Assembly (NCBI RefSeq): GCF_000959445.1
Contig: NZ_CP009631.1
Location: forward strand, 186,001 to 250,000
Length of the DNA stretch: 64,000 nt
Source of the DNA: Burkholderia vietnamiensis LMG 10929
GTDB taxonomy: Bacteria > Pseudomonadota > Gammaproteobacteria > Burkholderiales > Burkholderiaceae
Direction of reading: 5' to 3'
The position numbers and the translations under genes were made by a program. The notes below the pieces were generated by a model. The model searched no databases. It worked only from the letters and a program-made list of their open reading frames with translations, and had not been told where the DNA came from. Shown here piece after piece: positions 32,799 through 43,932 of this stretch (its first letter is position 1; each line of letters begins with the position of its first letter).

Positions 32799-33230
32799 TC
32801 ATTCAACAATACGTTTAAAACTGTTGTAGTGGTCGTCTGTGTAATAACAGTTGTCGGTCCGGCGCAGCGGCCCGCCACAGACGATCCGACGCGCGCCGCG
32901 ATTGCGCGCGCGCGGCGTCGGGACCGTGTACTCGTGGTAGTAGCCGCGCTTCGCCTTGGGCAGGATCCGTTCGCGATTGCCGAACACGACGCCGTCCTTC
33001 TCGTAAGGATAGGGGCCGCCGTCGGCGATCAGGCCAAGCGTGGTCACGGCCTCGCGCGGCAAACGCGCCGCCGGGACCGTATCGACCCCGGCTGCGGCCA
33101 CGTCGGCCGAAGCGGCCTGCCGTGCGTATGCGGCGGAAACCAGACTGCCCGTCGGCGCGCCGACGATACCCATCGCAAACATCGCGAAGACGGACGCGAG
33201 CGCGCCGTTGCGGAGCCACTTGCGTGCCAT
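32799..33230 (-). CDS. Secreted barnase/RNase Sa-type ribonuclease
   Basis: A 143-residue guanyl-preferring RNase (N1/T1 family). A positively charged N terminus and a hydrophobic stretch (residues 7-34) form a signal or anchor sequence. The catalytic domain starts near residue 56 and tracks RNase Sa closely: LPREAVTTLGLIADGGPYPY, DGVVFGNRE, YYHEYTV with Glu100, RGARRIV with Arg115, and TDDHY with His134, the three catalytic residues. Its stop is 16 bp before the barstar start. The pair is typical of exported nucleases for defence or nutrient scavenging, or of contact-dependent toxins; the antidote protects the producer. Confidence 0.9.
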   Translation of the reverse strand: MARKWLRNGALASVFAMFAMGIVGAPTGSLVSAAYARQAASADVAAAGVDTVPAARLPREAVTTLGLIADGGPYPYEKDGVVFGNRERILPKAKRGYYHEYTVPTPRARNRGARRIVCGGPLRRTDNCYYTDDHYNSFKRIVE

Positions 33231-33337
33231 GAACCAGGGTTCCCGCTGTTAAATCAAGTAGTTGACGACCAACCAAAGGCGTTAGCGTAGCGCTATTGTT
33301 CCCGCGAATCAATGTTCGTTTGGAAACCGAAAGCCCG

Positions 33338-33363
33338 ATGCCCCGCCGCAACGGGCATTTTTT
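33338..33363 (+). terminator. Plus-strand Rho-independent terminator with no annotated gene upstream
   Basis: ATGCCC (33338-33343) pairs with GGGCAT (33353-33358), followed by six T (33358-33363). The nearest plus-strand gene is far away, since both flanking genes are minus-strand, so a short plus-strand transcript is implied. A TTGACG (33262-33267) is a possible -35 for it. Confidence 0.55.
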
Positions 33364-33403
33364 ACCTAAATCACATCACTTTTATCTTTCATAGGATAAA
33401 ATG

Positions 33404-33541
33404 GCGGCGGCATCTGTCACCTGGCGAGATCTGCCTCCTTGCCACGCTCATTACCCGGAGTGGAGAGATGCCGTTGTTGATTAGGGAAAGCGCCTTCGCG
33501 CGATACCCGACGGCGTGCCCGTTGCGGGCACGCCTCTTTTT
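33404..33541 (+). ncRNA. Candidate small RNA with closing stem and terminator
   Basis: GATAAAAT (33395-33402) is a good -10, and about 140 nt later GCGTGCCCG-TTG-CGGGCACGC (33513-33533) with CTCTTTTT forms a textbook terminator. In between, CGGCATCT (33408-33415) pairs with AGATGCCG (33466-33473), enclosing a CCAC/GTGG helix. There is no plus-strand gene until thiL at 36.1 kb. I do not recognise an Rfam family (it lacks the 6S, SRP, TPP and glycine motifs). An alternative is a short ORF from ATG 33468 after GGAGTGGAGAG. Confidence 0.55.
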
Positions 33542-33561
33542 GCCTTTGTTGACAATTTCAT

Positions 33562-33595
33562 CCGCGGTGCCGCGCCGGTTCGACCGGGCGGCACC
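33562..33595 (-). terminator. Hairpin after maeB
   Basis: GCGGTGCCGC and GCGGCACCCGC flank GCCGG-TTCG-ACCGG, a long hairpin 12 bp past the maeB stop on the minus strand. The tract after it (GGATGAAATTGTC) is only weakly T-rich. Confidence 0.5.
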
Positions 33596-33606
33596 CGCGT
33601 GTTGGC

Positions 33607-35907
<2,301 letters not shown>

Positions 35908-36085
35908 GTGTCTCGTGGCGGGCGGATTAGAATGACTGTTCCACGGCATTGTAGCGCCAATCCAACCCCGTCAGACCGGCGTTTCGGGTGCAACAGCCGC
36001 GACAAAAATGGACTGAACGGTGCAGAAACGGCGCCGTTCGCCTCGTACAATGCCGTTCCTTTCACCGCTTCCGGGTCCGTCCGCC

Positions 36086-37084
36086 GTGCCAGCCGCCCTG
36101 TCCGAGTTTTCGCTGATCGATCGCTTCTTCGCGCGCCGCGCGGCCCGCGGCACCCGCACGTCGACGCTCGGCATCGGCGACGATTGCGCGCTGCTCGAGC
36201 CGCGTTCCGGAAAACTGCTGGCCATTTCGACCGACATGCTGGTGGAAGGCCGCCACTTCTTCCCCGACGTCGCGCCCGACGCGCTCGGTCACAAGACGCT
36301 CGCGGTCAATTTGTCCGACCTCGCCGCGATGGGCGCCGCGCCGCGCGCGTTCACGCTCGCGTGCGCGCTGCCGCGCGCGGATGCCGCGTGGCTCGACGCG
36401 TTCAGCCGCGGGCTGTTCGCGCTCGCCGACCGGTTCGGCTGCGAGCTGATCGGCGGCGACACGACGAGCGGGCCGCTGAACCTGTGCGTGACGGTGTTCG
36501 GCGAAGTGGCGCCGGACGCCGTGCTGCGGCGCGATGCCGCGCGCCCCGGCGACGACGTCTGGGTGTCCGGCACGCTCGGCGACGCGCGCGCGGGCCTCGG
36601 CGTCGCACGCGGAGAATGGCGCGCCGGCGCCGACGACGCAGCGGCGTTCCGCCGCGCGCTCGAGCGTCCCGAGCCGCGCATTGCGCTCGGGCTCGCGCTC
36701 GCCGGCGTCGCGCATGCGGCGCTCGACATCTCGGACGGGCTCGCCGGCGATCTCCAGCACATCCTGACGCGCTCGAACGTGGGCGCGGACGTCGACGCCG
36801 ATGCGGTGCCGCGCTCGGCGGCGCTCGCGGCGTTGCCGGCCGACGTGCAGCGGCGCTGCGCGCTCGCCGGCGGCGACGACTACGAGCTGTGCTTCACCGC
36901 GCCGCCCGCGGCCCGCGCGGCGGTCGAGGCAGCCGGCGCGAGCGCGGCGGTACGGGTCACGCGAATCGGTACAATACGCGCGTTGTCTTCGCCGTCGGAG
37001 CGGCCCGCGATCGCGTGGCGCGACGCCGCCGGCGCGCCCCTCACCCTCACGTTGCACGGCTTCGACCACTTCGATGCACACTGA
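36086..37084 (+). CDS. thiL: Thiamine-monophosphate kinase
   Basis: Phosphorylates thiamine phosphate to the active cofactor thiamine diphosphate. The 332 residues show the PurM/ThiL fold: SEFSLIDRFFARRA at the start, GIGDDCALLEP, STDMLVEGRHF, and GGDTTSGPLN in the middle. The start is not certain: GTG at 36086 gives VPAALSEFSLIDRF like other ThiL proteins, while an ATG at 36050 would add 12 residues. The last bases overlap pgpA by 11 nt. The usual partners are elsewhere. Confidence 0.92.
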   Translation: MPAALSEFSLIDRFFARRAARGTRTSTLGIGDDCALLEPRSGKLLAISTDMLVEGRHFFPDVAPDALGHKTLAVNLSDLAAMGAAPRAFTLACALPRADAAWLDAFSRGLFALADRFGCELIGGDTTSGPLNLCVTVFGEVAPDAVLRRDAARPGDDVWVSGTLGDARAGLGVARGEWRAGADDAAAFRRALERPEPRIALGLALAGVAHAALDISDGLAGDLQHILTRSNVGADVDADAVPRSAALAALPADVQRRCALAGGDDYELCFTAPPAARAAVEAAGASAAVRVTRIGTIRALSSPSERPAIAWRDAAGAPLTLTLHGFDHFDAH

Positions 37085-37619
37085 TCCGACGCACGCGCAA
37101 GCCGAGGCAGCGCCCGGCGCCGCCCCGCTCGCCCCGCGGCGCGCGAGCGCGCGCTTCATGCTGTCGCACCCGGCGCACCTCGTGTCGCTCGGCTTCGGCA
37201 GCGGGCTCGCGCCGTTCCTGCCCGGCACGTTCGGCACGCTGTTCGGCTGGCTGACGTTCGTCGTGCTCAACCGCTATCTGACGGTGCCCGAATGGTGGGC
37301 GCTGATCGCGCTCGGCTTCGCCGCCGGCACCTGGCTGACCGGCTTCACCGCACGCAAGATGGGCAACGCCGATCCGGGCCCCGTCGTCTGGGATGAAATC
37401 GTCGCGATCTGGCTCGTGATGCTGTTCGTCACGCCGGCGACCTTCGTCGGCCAGCTGTGGGCGTTCGTCGTGTTTCGCCTGTTCGACATGTTGAAGCCGC
37501 CGCCGATCCGCTACTTCGACCGCCGCGTGAAAGGCGGGCTCGGCATCATGGTCGACGATCTGGTCGCCGCGTTCATGACGCTGCTCGTGATCGCGCTGTG
37601 GCGCTCGGTCGTCGGCTGA
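37074..37619 (+). CDS. pgpA: Phosphatidylglycerophosphatase A
   Basis: Inner-membrane phosphatase in phosphatidylglycerol synthesis. The 181-residue protein has a proline/alanine-rich lead, then HPAHLVSLGFGSGLAPFLPGTFGTLFGW (family motif with GTFGT), NADPGPVVWDEIVAIW, and FDMLKPPPIRYFDRRVKGGLGIMVDD near the end. It begins 11 nt before the thiL stop in another frame, so the two are coupled, a conserved proteobacterial pair. Confidence 0.95.
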   Translation: MHTDPTHAQAEAAPGAAPLAPRRASARFMLSHPAHLVSLGFGSGLAPFLPGTFGTLFGWLTFVVLNRYLTVPEWWALIALGFAAGTWLTGFTARKMGNADPGPVVWDEIVAIWLVMLFVTPATFVGQLWAFVVFRLFDMLKPPPIRYFDRRVKGGLGIMVDDLVAAFMTLLVIALWRSVVG

Positions 37620-37650
37620 CCGATTTCCCGACTCCCGTTTCCCGACGCGC

Positions 37651-38151
37651 ATGCCAACCGATTCCGTCGTCCATCAGCTTGCGATCCGCGCAGGCAACAA
37701 ACTGCGTGACGAGCACCTGTCGCTCGCCACCGCCGAGTCCTGCACGGGCGGCATGATCGCCGCCGCGATCACCGACATCTCCGGCAGCAGCCAGTGGTTC
37801 GAGCGCGGCTTCGTCACCTATTCGAACCAGGCCAAGAGCGAGATGATCGGCGTGCCGCCCGACCTGATCGAGAAGCACGGCGCGGTCAGCGAGCCGGTCG
37901 CCCGCGCGATGGCCGAAGGCGCGCTGCGCAACAGCCGCGCGCAGGTCGCGCTGTCGGTCACCGGCATCGCCGGGCCGGGCGGCGGCAGCGAGAAGAAGCC
38001 GGTCGGCACCGTGTCGTTCGCGTGGAGCAACCGGCTGCACACCGACGTCGAGACGCTCGTGTTCAAGGGCGACCGCGAGCAGATCCGCACGCAGGCGGCC
38101 GCGCATGCGCTGCGCGGGCTGTTGAAGCTGCTCGACGAACGCGAGGGCTGA
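37651..38151 (+). CDS. pncC: Nicotinamide-nucleotide amidohydrolase (CinA C-terminal family)
   Basis: Deamidates nicotinamide mononucleotide in the pyridine nucleotide cycle. The 166 residues correspond to the stand-alone CinA C-terminal domain: LATAESCTGGMIAAAITDISGSS and SVTGIAGPGGGSEKKPVGTV, with the conserved Ser/Thr/Lys/Arg residues. The N-terminal molybdopterin-like half of full CinA is absent, as in E. coli PncC. It follows pgpA by 31 bp, so thiL-pgpA-pncC is probably one operon. Confidence 0.93.
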   Translation: MPTDSVVHQLAIRAGNKLRDEHLSLATAESCTGGMIAAAITDISGSSQWFERGFVTYSNQAKSEMIGVPPDLIEKHGAVSEPVARAMAEGALRNSRAQVALSVTGIAGPGGGSEKKPVGTVSFAWSNRLHTDVETLVFKGDREQIRTQAAAHALRGLLKLLDEREG

Positions 38152-38398
38152 TCCGCCCGCCCCGCCCGCTCGGCGGATCGCGCCGTGCTTAACGACGATC
38201 CGGTTTCCGTCTGCCGTCTCACCGGCGTGCCGTCGTTACGGATCGATGACAAGCGCGAGCGACGCGCGCTGGCCGCGCAACGATGCGGCAGGAATCCGAC
38301 GGGAAGATATTCGTCGCGTGCGCCAGGACGGCGCACGTTGCGATCGACGCGCGCAGTTCGCGGTCCGCGGATGCGGCTGCGCACGCCGACGCGGCGAG

Positions 38399-38420
38399 CG
38401 GCCGCCCGAACGGGCGGCCG
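38399..38420 (-). terminator. Hairpin next to the pyrF stop
   Basis: GGCCGCCCG-AAC-GGGCGGCC forms a 9-bp GC stem a few bases past the pyrF stop on the minus strand. No clear T-tract follows, so it may act as a 3' stabiliser or weak terminator. Confidence 0.45.
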
Positions 38421-38426
38421 GCAAGG

Positions 38427-39254
38427 TCAGCGATACGCGTTGATCGCGTCGCGCGTCTTCTGCGCGGCGAGCGCGGCGGCTTCGGCGAAATCCTCGTCGC
38501 GGCTCGCGTACAGGATCGCGCGCGACGAGTTGATCATCATCCCGGTGCCGTCGGCGGTGCGGCCCGCGGTGACGGTCGCCTGCACGTCGCCGCCCTGCGC
38601 GCCGATGCCCGGAATCAGCAGCGGCATGTCGCCGACGATCCCGCGCACGACCTCGATCTCGTTCGGGAACGTCGCGCCGACCACGAGGCCGAGCTGGCCG
38701 TTCTTCGCGTTCCACTTGTTCGCGGCCAGATCGGCGACCACCTGGTACAGCGGCCGGCCGTTGGTGTCGAGGAACTGCAGGTCGGAGCCGCCCGGGTTCG
38801 ACGTGCGGCACAGCACGATCACGCCCTTGCCTTCATGCTCGAAGTACGGCTCGACCGAGTCGTAGCCCATGTACGGATTGACCGTGACCGCGTCCGCGCG
38901 ATAGCGCTCGAACGCTTCGCGCGCGTACTGCTCGGCCGTGCTGCCGATGTCGCCGCGCTTCGCGTCGAGGATCACGGGCAGGCCCGGATGCTGCAGATGG
39001 ATATGGGCGATCAGCCGCTCGAGCTGGTCTTCCGCGCGATGCGCGGCGAAGTACGCGATCTGCGGCTTGAACGCGCTCGCATACGGCGCGGTGGCGTCGA
39101 CGATCTGCCGGCAGAATTCGAAGATCGCATCGGGCTGGCCGTCGAACTGCACGGGAAAGCGCGACGGCTCGGGATCGAGGCCGACGCACAGCAGCGAATT
39201 CGTGCGCTGCCACGCGGCGCGCAGCGATTCGATGAAAGTAAGCGGGGAAGACAT
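38427..39254 (-). CDS. pyrF: Orotidine 5'-phosphate decarboxylase, type 2
   Basis: Last step of UMP synthesis. The 275-residue form is the longer type 2 subfamily. The catalytic KxxD-type set is in [16 protein letters not shown], with FKPQIAYFA before it and the C-terminal [11 protein letters not shown] phosphate site. The ATG at 39254 ([20 protein letters not shown]) is used. It lies 39 bp after the aldose-epimerase gene on the same strand and might be the distal gene of that unit, though its function is separate. Confidence 0.96.
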   Translation of the reverse strand: MSSPLTFIESLRAAWQRTNSLLCVGLDPEPSRFPVQFDGQPDAIFEFCRQIVDATAPYASAFKPQIAYFAAHRAEDQLERLIAHIHLQHPGLPVILDAKRGDIGSTAEQYAREAFERYRADAVTVNPYMGYDSVEPYFEHEGKGVIVLCRTSNPGGSDLQFLDTNGRPLYQVVADLAANKWNAKNGQLGLVVGATFPNEIEVVRGIVGDMPLLIPGIGAQGGDVQATVTAGRTADGTGMMINSSRAILYASRDEDFAEAAALAAQKTRDAINAYR

Positions 39255-39293
39255 GGCGGATACTCGCGGCAAACCGTTGGTAGACCGCGTATT

Positions 39294-40355
39294 TTACCCG
39301 CGTCGCCAGCGCGCTTCGCGCGCGGCCGCGTCGACCCGCGCATCGGTGCGCGCGACGGTGAACGAAAAGCGCCGCGTGAGCCGTTCGCCGGGCGCGAGCA
39401 GCGTCATCCCGTGCGCGGCCGCGCCGCCCGGCAGGTTCACCGCATTGATCGGATGATCGACCGGCTCGAAGCAGAAGAAATCCTCGCCGGGCGGCGTGTA
39501 CAGCACATACGCGTCGACGTCGGCGGCGATCGTCAGCGACAGCGCGCGGCGCGGCCAGCCGATCGTCGCGTGGCCGCCCCAGCCGGTGAACGCGTGATTG
39601 ACGAGCGTGGGCGGCAGCGGATACGCGACGCCGAACTGCCACGCGGGCGGCACGCTCACGTGCCGCACCGGCAGGAAATCGGCGCCCGACAGCCACAGTC
39701 CGCCGGCGGCGGCGGCCAGCTCGGTGGTGTCGTCGCGCACCACGAACGGATGCAGGCCGAGCCCGAACGGCAACCGCGCGCGCCCGGCGTTCTCGATCGA
39801 CAGCACGATCGACAGCGTCGCGTCGTCGAGCTCGAACGACTGGATCGCCCGGAACGCATACGGCGCGCCGCTCGCGCGATCGAGCGACAGCTGCAGCGAC
39901 GTGGCGGTCGCGTCGTCGACCTGCCACCGCGCGAGCCAGCCGTCGCCGTGAATCGGCAGCGGCTCGTCGCGCCGGTTGCGCGGCACCGCGACGTTGCGCC
40001 CGTCGCATTCGAAGCGGCCGTTGCCGATCCGGTTCGAGTAAGGCAGCAGCGGATAGCACGCGAGCGCGTTCGGATCGGTCGCGCTATCCGGCTGCTCGCA
40101 ACGGCGGAACACCGGCACCGCCACGCCGTGATCGCCGCGCCAGTCGAAGCGCGCGATGCCGCCGCCGAGATGCGGCAGCACGTCGAGCCGCAGCAACGCG
40201 TTCGACAGCGTGACGGCCGCCGCATGCGCGGCGCCGACGCCCTGCGCGAACGCGGCGGTCTGCGGGCCGGCGCTGACCGGCTGCGCGGCGGCAGCCAGGC
40301 GCGCGCGGCGCGTCTGGCTCGTGGACGACGATGCGCGCGAGGGCGTGGCAGTCAT
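39294..40355 (-). CDS. Aldose 1-epimerase family protein
   Basis: Likely interconverts sugar anomers before oxidation. The 353 residues show the galactose-mutarotase fold: NALLRLDVLPHLGGGIARF, LLPYSNRIGNGRFE, PIHGDGWLARW (catalytic-type His), GLGLHPFV (second His), and EDFFCFEPVDHPINAVN near the end, which carries the acidic residue. The first 40 residues are alanine/serine rich and may be partly non-coding. It is the last gene of the sugar cluster, 73 bp after a sugar dehydrogenase, so it probably supplies the right anomer to that enzyme. Confidence 0.88.
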   Translation of the reverse strand: MTATPSRASSSTSQTRRARLAAAAQPVSAGPQTAAFAQGVGAAHAAAVTLSNALLRLDVLPHLGGGIARFDWRGDHGVAVPVFRRCEQPDSATDPNALACYPLLPYSNRIGNGRFECDGRNVAVPRNRRDEPLPIHGDGWLARWQVDDATATSLQLSLDRASGAPYAFRAIQSFELDDATLSIVLSIENAGRARLPFGLGLHPFVVRDDTTELAAAAGGLWLSGADFLPVRHVSVPPAWQFGVAYPLPPTLVNHAFTGWGGHATIGWPRRALSLTIAADVDAYVLYTPPGEDFFCFEPVDHPINAVNLPGGAAAHGMTLLAPGERLTRRFSFTVARTDARVDAAAREARWRRG

Positions 40356-40428
40356 GTCGAACTCCTTTCCTTCGTCGATGAAACGATACGGCGCGCTCGC
40401 GCGGCGCCGTGCGAACGCGACGTCGCAA

Positions 40429-41226
40429 TCAGGCCCAGCCGCCGTCGACCACCACGTCCTGCGCGGTGATCATCCGGCTGTCGTCGGCCGCGAGAAACAG
40501 CGCCATGCGCGCGAGATCGTCCGGCAGCAATTCGGCGTCGATGCACTGGCCGGCCTTGATCGCCGCGCGGCCCGCGTCGTCGAGCCACAGCCTGCGCTGC
40601 TTGTCGGTCATCACCCAGCCGGGCACCAGCGAATTCACGCGGATCCCGAACGGCCCGAGATCGCGTGCGAGCCCGCGCGTGAGCCCCTGCACGGCCGCCT
40701 TCGCCATCACGTAGACGGGGTAGCCGCCGTTCTTGAGCATCCAGCTGATCGAGCCGAGATTGATGATCGCGCCGCCGCCCTGACGCTTCATGTCGTCGAT
40801 CACGGCTTGCGCGGCGAAGAACTGGTGACGCAGGTTCACCGCGATGCCGGCGTCGAACGACGCGGGCGTCACGTCGGCGATCGCGTGGCGCGCATCGTTC
40901 GCCGCGTTGTTCACGAGCACGTCGATCGCGCCGAGCCGCGCGCGGATCGCGTCGATCGTGCCGCGCAGCGCGTCGATGTCGGTCAGGTCGCACGCGACGA
41001 ACAGCGGCGCGTGGCGTACCTCGGGCTCGCCGGCGAGGCGTTCGGCCAGCGCCGCGCCGGCCGGCGCGTCGAGGTCGACGAACGCGACGCGCGCGCCCTG
41101 CCGCGCGAAGTGCTCGACGAACGACGCGCCGATGCCGGTCGCGCCGCCCGTGATCAGCACCGCGCGATCGGCGAGGCTCGGGTAGCGCGCATAGCGCGCG
41201 TGCTGCGCGGAAGTGTCGAGAGTCAT
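40429..41226 (-). CDS. SDR-family sugar dehydrogenase, probable L-arabinose/D-galactose 1-dehydrogenase
   Basis: NAD(P)-dependent short-chain dehydrogenase of 265 residues. GGATGIG (residues 27-33), VNNAAND, the SISW serine and YVMAK catalytic Tyr/Lys are intact, and it ends with QDVVVDGGWA. It follows araH by 23 bp and precedes the epimerase, pointing to oxidation of the imported aldose to a lactone. Which sugar it prefers cannot be read from sequence; the DgoK/DgoA genes in the same cluster favour galactose, the transporter type favours arabinose. Confidence 0.85.
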   Translation of the reverse strand: MTLDTSAQHARYARYPSLADRAVLITGGATGIGASFVEHFARQGARVAFVDLDAPAGAALAERLAGEPEVRHAPLFVACDLTDIDALRGTIDAIRARLGAIDVLVNNAANDARHAIADVTPASFDAGIAVNLRHQFFAAQAVIDDMKRQGGGAIINLGSISWMLKNGGYPVYVMAKAAVQGLTRGLARDLGPFGIRVNSLVPGWVMTDKQRRLWLDDAGRAAIKAGQCIDAELLPDDLARMALFLAADDSRMITAQDVVVDGGWA

Positions 41227-41249
41227 GCGGATCGTCTCCGTGGAATCGG

Positions 41250-42266
41250 TCAGTCGCGTACGCCGCGGTTCTTCAGCTGGTCGAGCAGCACGGCCGCGAG
41301 CAGGATCGCGCCGCGCACCAGGTACTGATAGAACGCGTCGATGTTCAGCAGGTTCATCACGTTCTCGACCGTGCCCATGATCAGCACGCCGATCACGACG
41401 CCCGAGATCGTCGCGCGGCCGCCCATCAGCGACACGCCGCCGAGCACGCACGCGGAGATCACGTTCAGCTCGAAGCCCTGCGCGGCGTTCGGCTGGCCCG
41501 ACGTGATGCGCGACGCGAGGATCACGCCCGCGAGCGCCGTCACCGCGCCCTGGATCAGGAAGATGTAGACGCGCGTGCGCTCGACGTTGATCCCGGCGAG
41601 GCGCGACGCCTCCGGGTTGCCGCCGATGGCGAGCGTGTTGCGGCCGTACACGGTCTGGTTCAGCAGCACGCCGAACACGATGAAGCACAGCAGCGTGACC
41701 CAGATCGGCAGCGACACACCGAACAGCGACAGCCCGCCCAGCGCGATGAAGGTATCCGACGACACGCCGACCGCCTGCCCCTTCGACACGATGAAGCCGA
41801 GCCCGCGCACGATCTCCATCGTCGCGAGCGTCGTGATCAGCGCGTTGATGCGCAGATACGCGATCACCGCGCCGTTCACGAAGCCGATCGCCGCGCCGGC
41901 CGCGACCGCCGCGACGATCGCGACCAGCGTGTTGTCGGTCGCGTTCAGCACCATCGCGCACAGCACGCCGGAGAACGCGACGGTCGAGCCGATCGACAGG
42001 TCGAAGTCGCGCGACGCGAGACAGAACATCATCGTGCACGCGACCATCCCGATCTGCGAGATCGACAGCGCGAGGCCGAGCATGTTGTCGATCGAGAAGA
42101 AGTGATCGACCGTCAGCGACATCGTGATGAACATCACCGCGAAGATCGCGATCAGGCTGTATTCGGTGAGGTGCTGCCACCACTTCTGGCGATCGCTCTG
42201 CTGCGGCACCAGCGCGTCGGCCGACGGCTTCACGGCTGCGCTCGCGAGGTTTTCCCTGACTTGCAT
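41250..42266 (-). CDS. araH: Arabinose-type ABC transporter permease AraH
   Basis: Inner-membrane permease of a carbohydrate ABC importer, 338 residues with about ten hydrophobic segments in the BPD_transp_2 family. CLASRDFDLSIGSTVAFSGVLCA and GGNPEASRLAGINVERTR are family marks (the latter the ATPase contact loop). N-terminal 30 residues are cytoplasmic. It is the third component after araF and araG and precedes the dehydrogenase by 23 bp. Confidence 0.93.
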   Translation of the reverse strand: MQVRENLASAAVKPSADALVPQQSDRQKWWQHLTEYSLIAIFAVMFITMSLTVDHFFSIDNMLGLALSISQIGMVACTMMFCLASRDFDLSIGSTVAFSGVLCAMVLNATDNTLVAIVAAVAAGAAIGFVNGAVIAYLRINALITTLATMEIVRGLGFIVSKGQAVGVSSDTFIALGGLSLFGVSLPIWVTLLCFIVFGVLLNQTVYGRNTLAIGGNPEASRLAGINVERTRVYIFLIQGAVTALAGVILASRITSGQPNAAQGFELNVISACVLGGVSLMGGRATISGVVIGVLIMGTVENVMNLLNIDAFYQYLVRGAILLAAVLLDQLKNRGVRD

Positions 42267-42290
42267 GGTTGTGTCTCCTGCTCCTGCTTC

Positions 42291-42342
42291 GCGCGGCCCG
42301 TGCCGCGCGTGATCGATTCGAATGTCCCGGCCGCGTGCGGCC
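42291..42342 (-). other. GC hairpins between araG and araH
   Basis: GCGCGGC-CCGT-GCCGCGC (42291-42308) and GGCCGC-GT-GCGGCC (42329-42342) fill the 79-bp spacer. Neither has a T-run. They may shape the mRNA level of araH. Confidence 0.45.
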
Positions 42343-42345
42343 GCC

Positions 42346-43857
42346 TCAGGCCGCCTGCGCGGCGCTCGTCTGCGGCAGAGCGAGGCTCAGCACCGCATGC
42401 TCGTTCGCGCGCTCGCGCGGCAGCTCGCCCGCGATGCGCCCTTCGCGCATCACGACGATGCGATCGGACACGCCCAGCACTTCGGGCAGCTCCGACGACA
42501 CCATCACGATCGCGCAGCCGCGCTCGGCAAGCCGGTAGATCACGTCGTAGATCTCGTGCTTCGCGCCCACGTCGATGCCGCGCGTCGGCTCGTCGAGGAT
42601 CACGACCTTCAGGTCGGGCTCCGCGAGCCAGCGCGACAGGATCGCCTTCTGCTGATTGCCGCCCGACAGGAAGCGGATCTTCTGCCGGCGGTTCGGCGTC
42701 TTGATCTTCAGCCGCTGGATGAAGCGGTCGGCCGTTTCGATTTCGGTCTTGCGGTCGATGAACAGCCCCGCGCGCAGCGAATGGCGGCGGCAGCTGATGT
42801 TGATGTTCTCCGCGACCGACGCCATCGCGATGATCCCTTCCTCCTTGCGGTCCTCCGGACACAGCACGATGCCGTGACGGATCGCGTCGCCGGTGCGCTT
42901 CACGTCGATGCGCCGGCCGTCGAGCGTCAGCACGCCCGCGCGCCGGCGGTCCGCGCCGTACACGAGCCGCATCAGCTCGCTGCGTCCCGCGCCCACCAGC
43001 CCGAAGAAGCCGACGATCTCGCCCGCGCGCACCGAGAAGCTCGCCGGCTCACGCAGCGCCGGGCCATCGACGCCTTCGGCCGAAAACCGCACGTCGCCGA
43101 GCGCGCGCGGCGCGTAGTGGTAGATGTCCGCGATCTCGCGCCCGACCATCTCGGCGACCAGCCGCTCGCGCGGCACGTCGGCAAGCGCTTGGTGCGACGC
43201 GATCTTGCGGCCGTCGCGGAAGATCGTGCACGCGTCGCACAGCCGGTAGATCTCGTCCATCCGGTGCGAGATGTAGATCAGCGCGCGGCCCTGCGCGCGC
43301 AGATCGTCGACGAGCTTGAACAGCACTTCCGTCTCGCGATGCGACAGCGAGCTGGTCGGTTCGTCGAGCGCGATCACGCGCGCGTTGCGCATCAGCGCCT
43401 TGCAGATCTCGACCATCTGGCGCTGCGCGATCGACAGCCGCCCGAGCTTCGCGTCGGGGTCGAGATCGACGCCCATCGCGGCGAGCCGCTCGCGCACGTG
43501 GCGCTTCGCCTCGCCCTTCTTCACCCAGCCGAGCGCGTTCGGCAGCCGGCCGAGCAGCAGGTTCTCCGCGACCGTCAGGTCGGGCACGTACTGCAGTTCC
43601 TGGTGAATCACCGCGATGCCGGCCGCGATCGACGCGGCCGCACTCGAAAAATGCACGGGCTGGCCGTCGACCAGCACGCTGCCCGCATCGGGCTGGTATT
43701 CGCCGCCGAGAATCTTCAGCAGCGTCGACTTGCCCGCGCCGTTCTCGCCCATCAGGCCATGCACCTCGCCCGCATGCACGTCGAACGAGATGCCGTCGAG
43801 TGCGCGCACGCCGGGAAATACCTTGCCGATATTGTCAAAACGCAGTGCCGCTGACAC
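42346..43857 (-). CDS. araG: Arabinose-type ABC transporter ATP-binding protein AraG
   Basis: Fused double-ATPase subunit of 503 residues, typical of sugar ABC importers. The first nucleotide-binding domain has [14 protein letters not shown] (about residues 37-50), [14 protein letters not shown] and [11 protein letters not shown]; the second (from about 260) has the degenerate [14 protein letters not shown]alker [16 protein letters not shown] signature and [14 protein letters not shown]. It energises AraH. Spacing to araF is 75 bp, filled by a strong hairpin; to araH 79 bp, with two more GC hairpins. Confidence 0.95.
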   Translation of the reverse strand: MSAALRFDNIGKVFPGVRALDGISFDVHAGEVHGLMGENGAGKSTLLKILGGEYQPDAGSVLVDGQPVHFSSAAASIAAGIAVIHQELQYVPDLTVAENLLLGRLPNALGWVKKGEAKRHVRERLAAMGVDLDPDAKLGRLSIAQRQMVEICKALMRNARVIALDEPTSSLSHRETEVLFKLVDDLRAQGRALIYISHRMDEIYRLCDACTIFRDGRKIASHQALADVPRERLVAEMVGREIADIYHYAPRALGDVRFSAEGVDGPALREPASFSVRAGEIVGFFGLVGAGRSELMRLVYGADRRRAGVLTLDGRRIDVKRTGDAIRHGIVLCPEDRKEEGIIAMASVAENINISCRRHSLRAGLFIDRKTEIETADRFIQRLKIKTPNRRQKIRFLSGGNQQKAILSRWLAEPDLKVVILDEPTRGIDVGAKHEIYDVIYRLAERGCAIVMVSSELPEVLGVSDRIVVMREGRIAGELPRERANEHAVLSLALPQTSAAQAA

Positions 43858-43887
43858 GTCGTCTCCCCACTTCCAGATCGATCGATC

Positions 43888-43917
43888 GCCGGCCGCCGCA
43901 TCGCCGCGGCGGCCGGC
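43888..43917 (-). other. 12-bp perfect hairpin between araF and araG
   Basis: GCCGGCCGCCGC (43888-43899) is fully complementary to GCGGCGGCCGGC (43906-43917) around a 6-nt loop. It lies just past the araF stop, has no T-tract, and is well placed to protect the araF transcript from 3' exonucleases, like REP elements after malE in E. coli. Confidence 0.75.
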
Positions 43918-43932
43918 ATCCCGCTTGCTCGC

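Noticed and set aside
33404..33541. Riboswitch or 6S RNA
   Set aside because: No plus-strand gene follows at close range, and the conserved motifs of TPP, glycine, cobalamin, SAH, guanidine and 6S RNAs were not found by eye.
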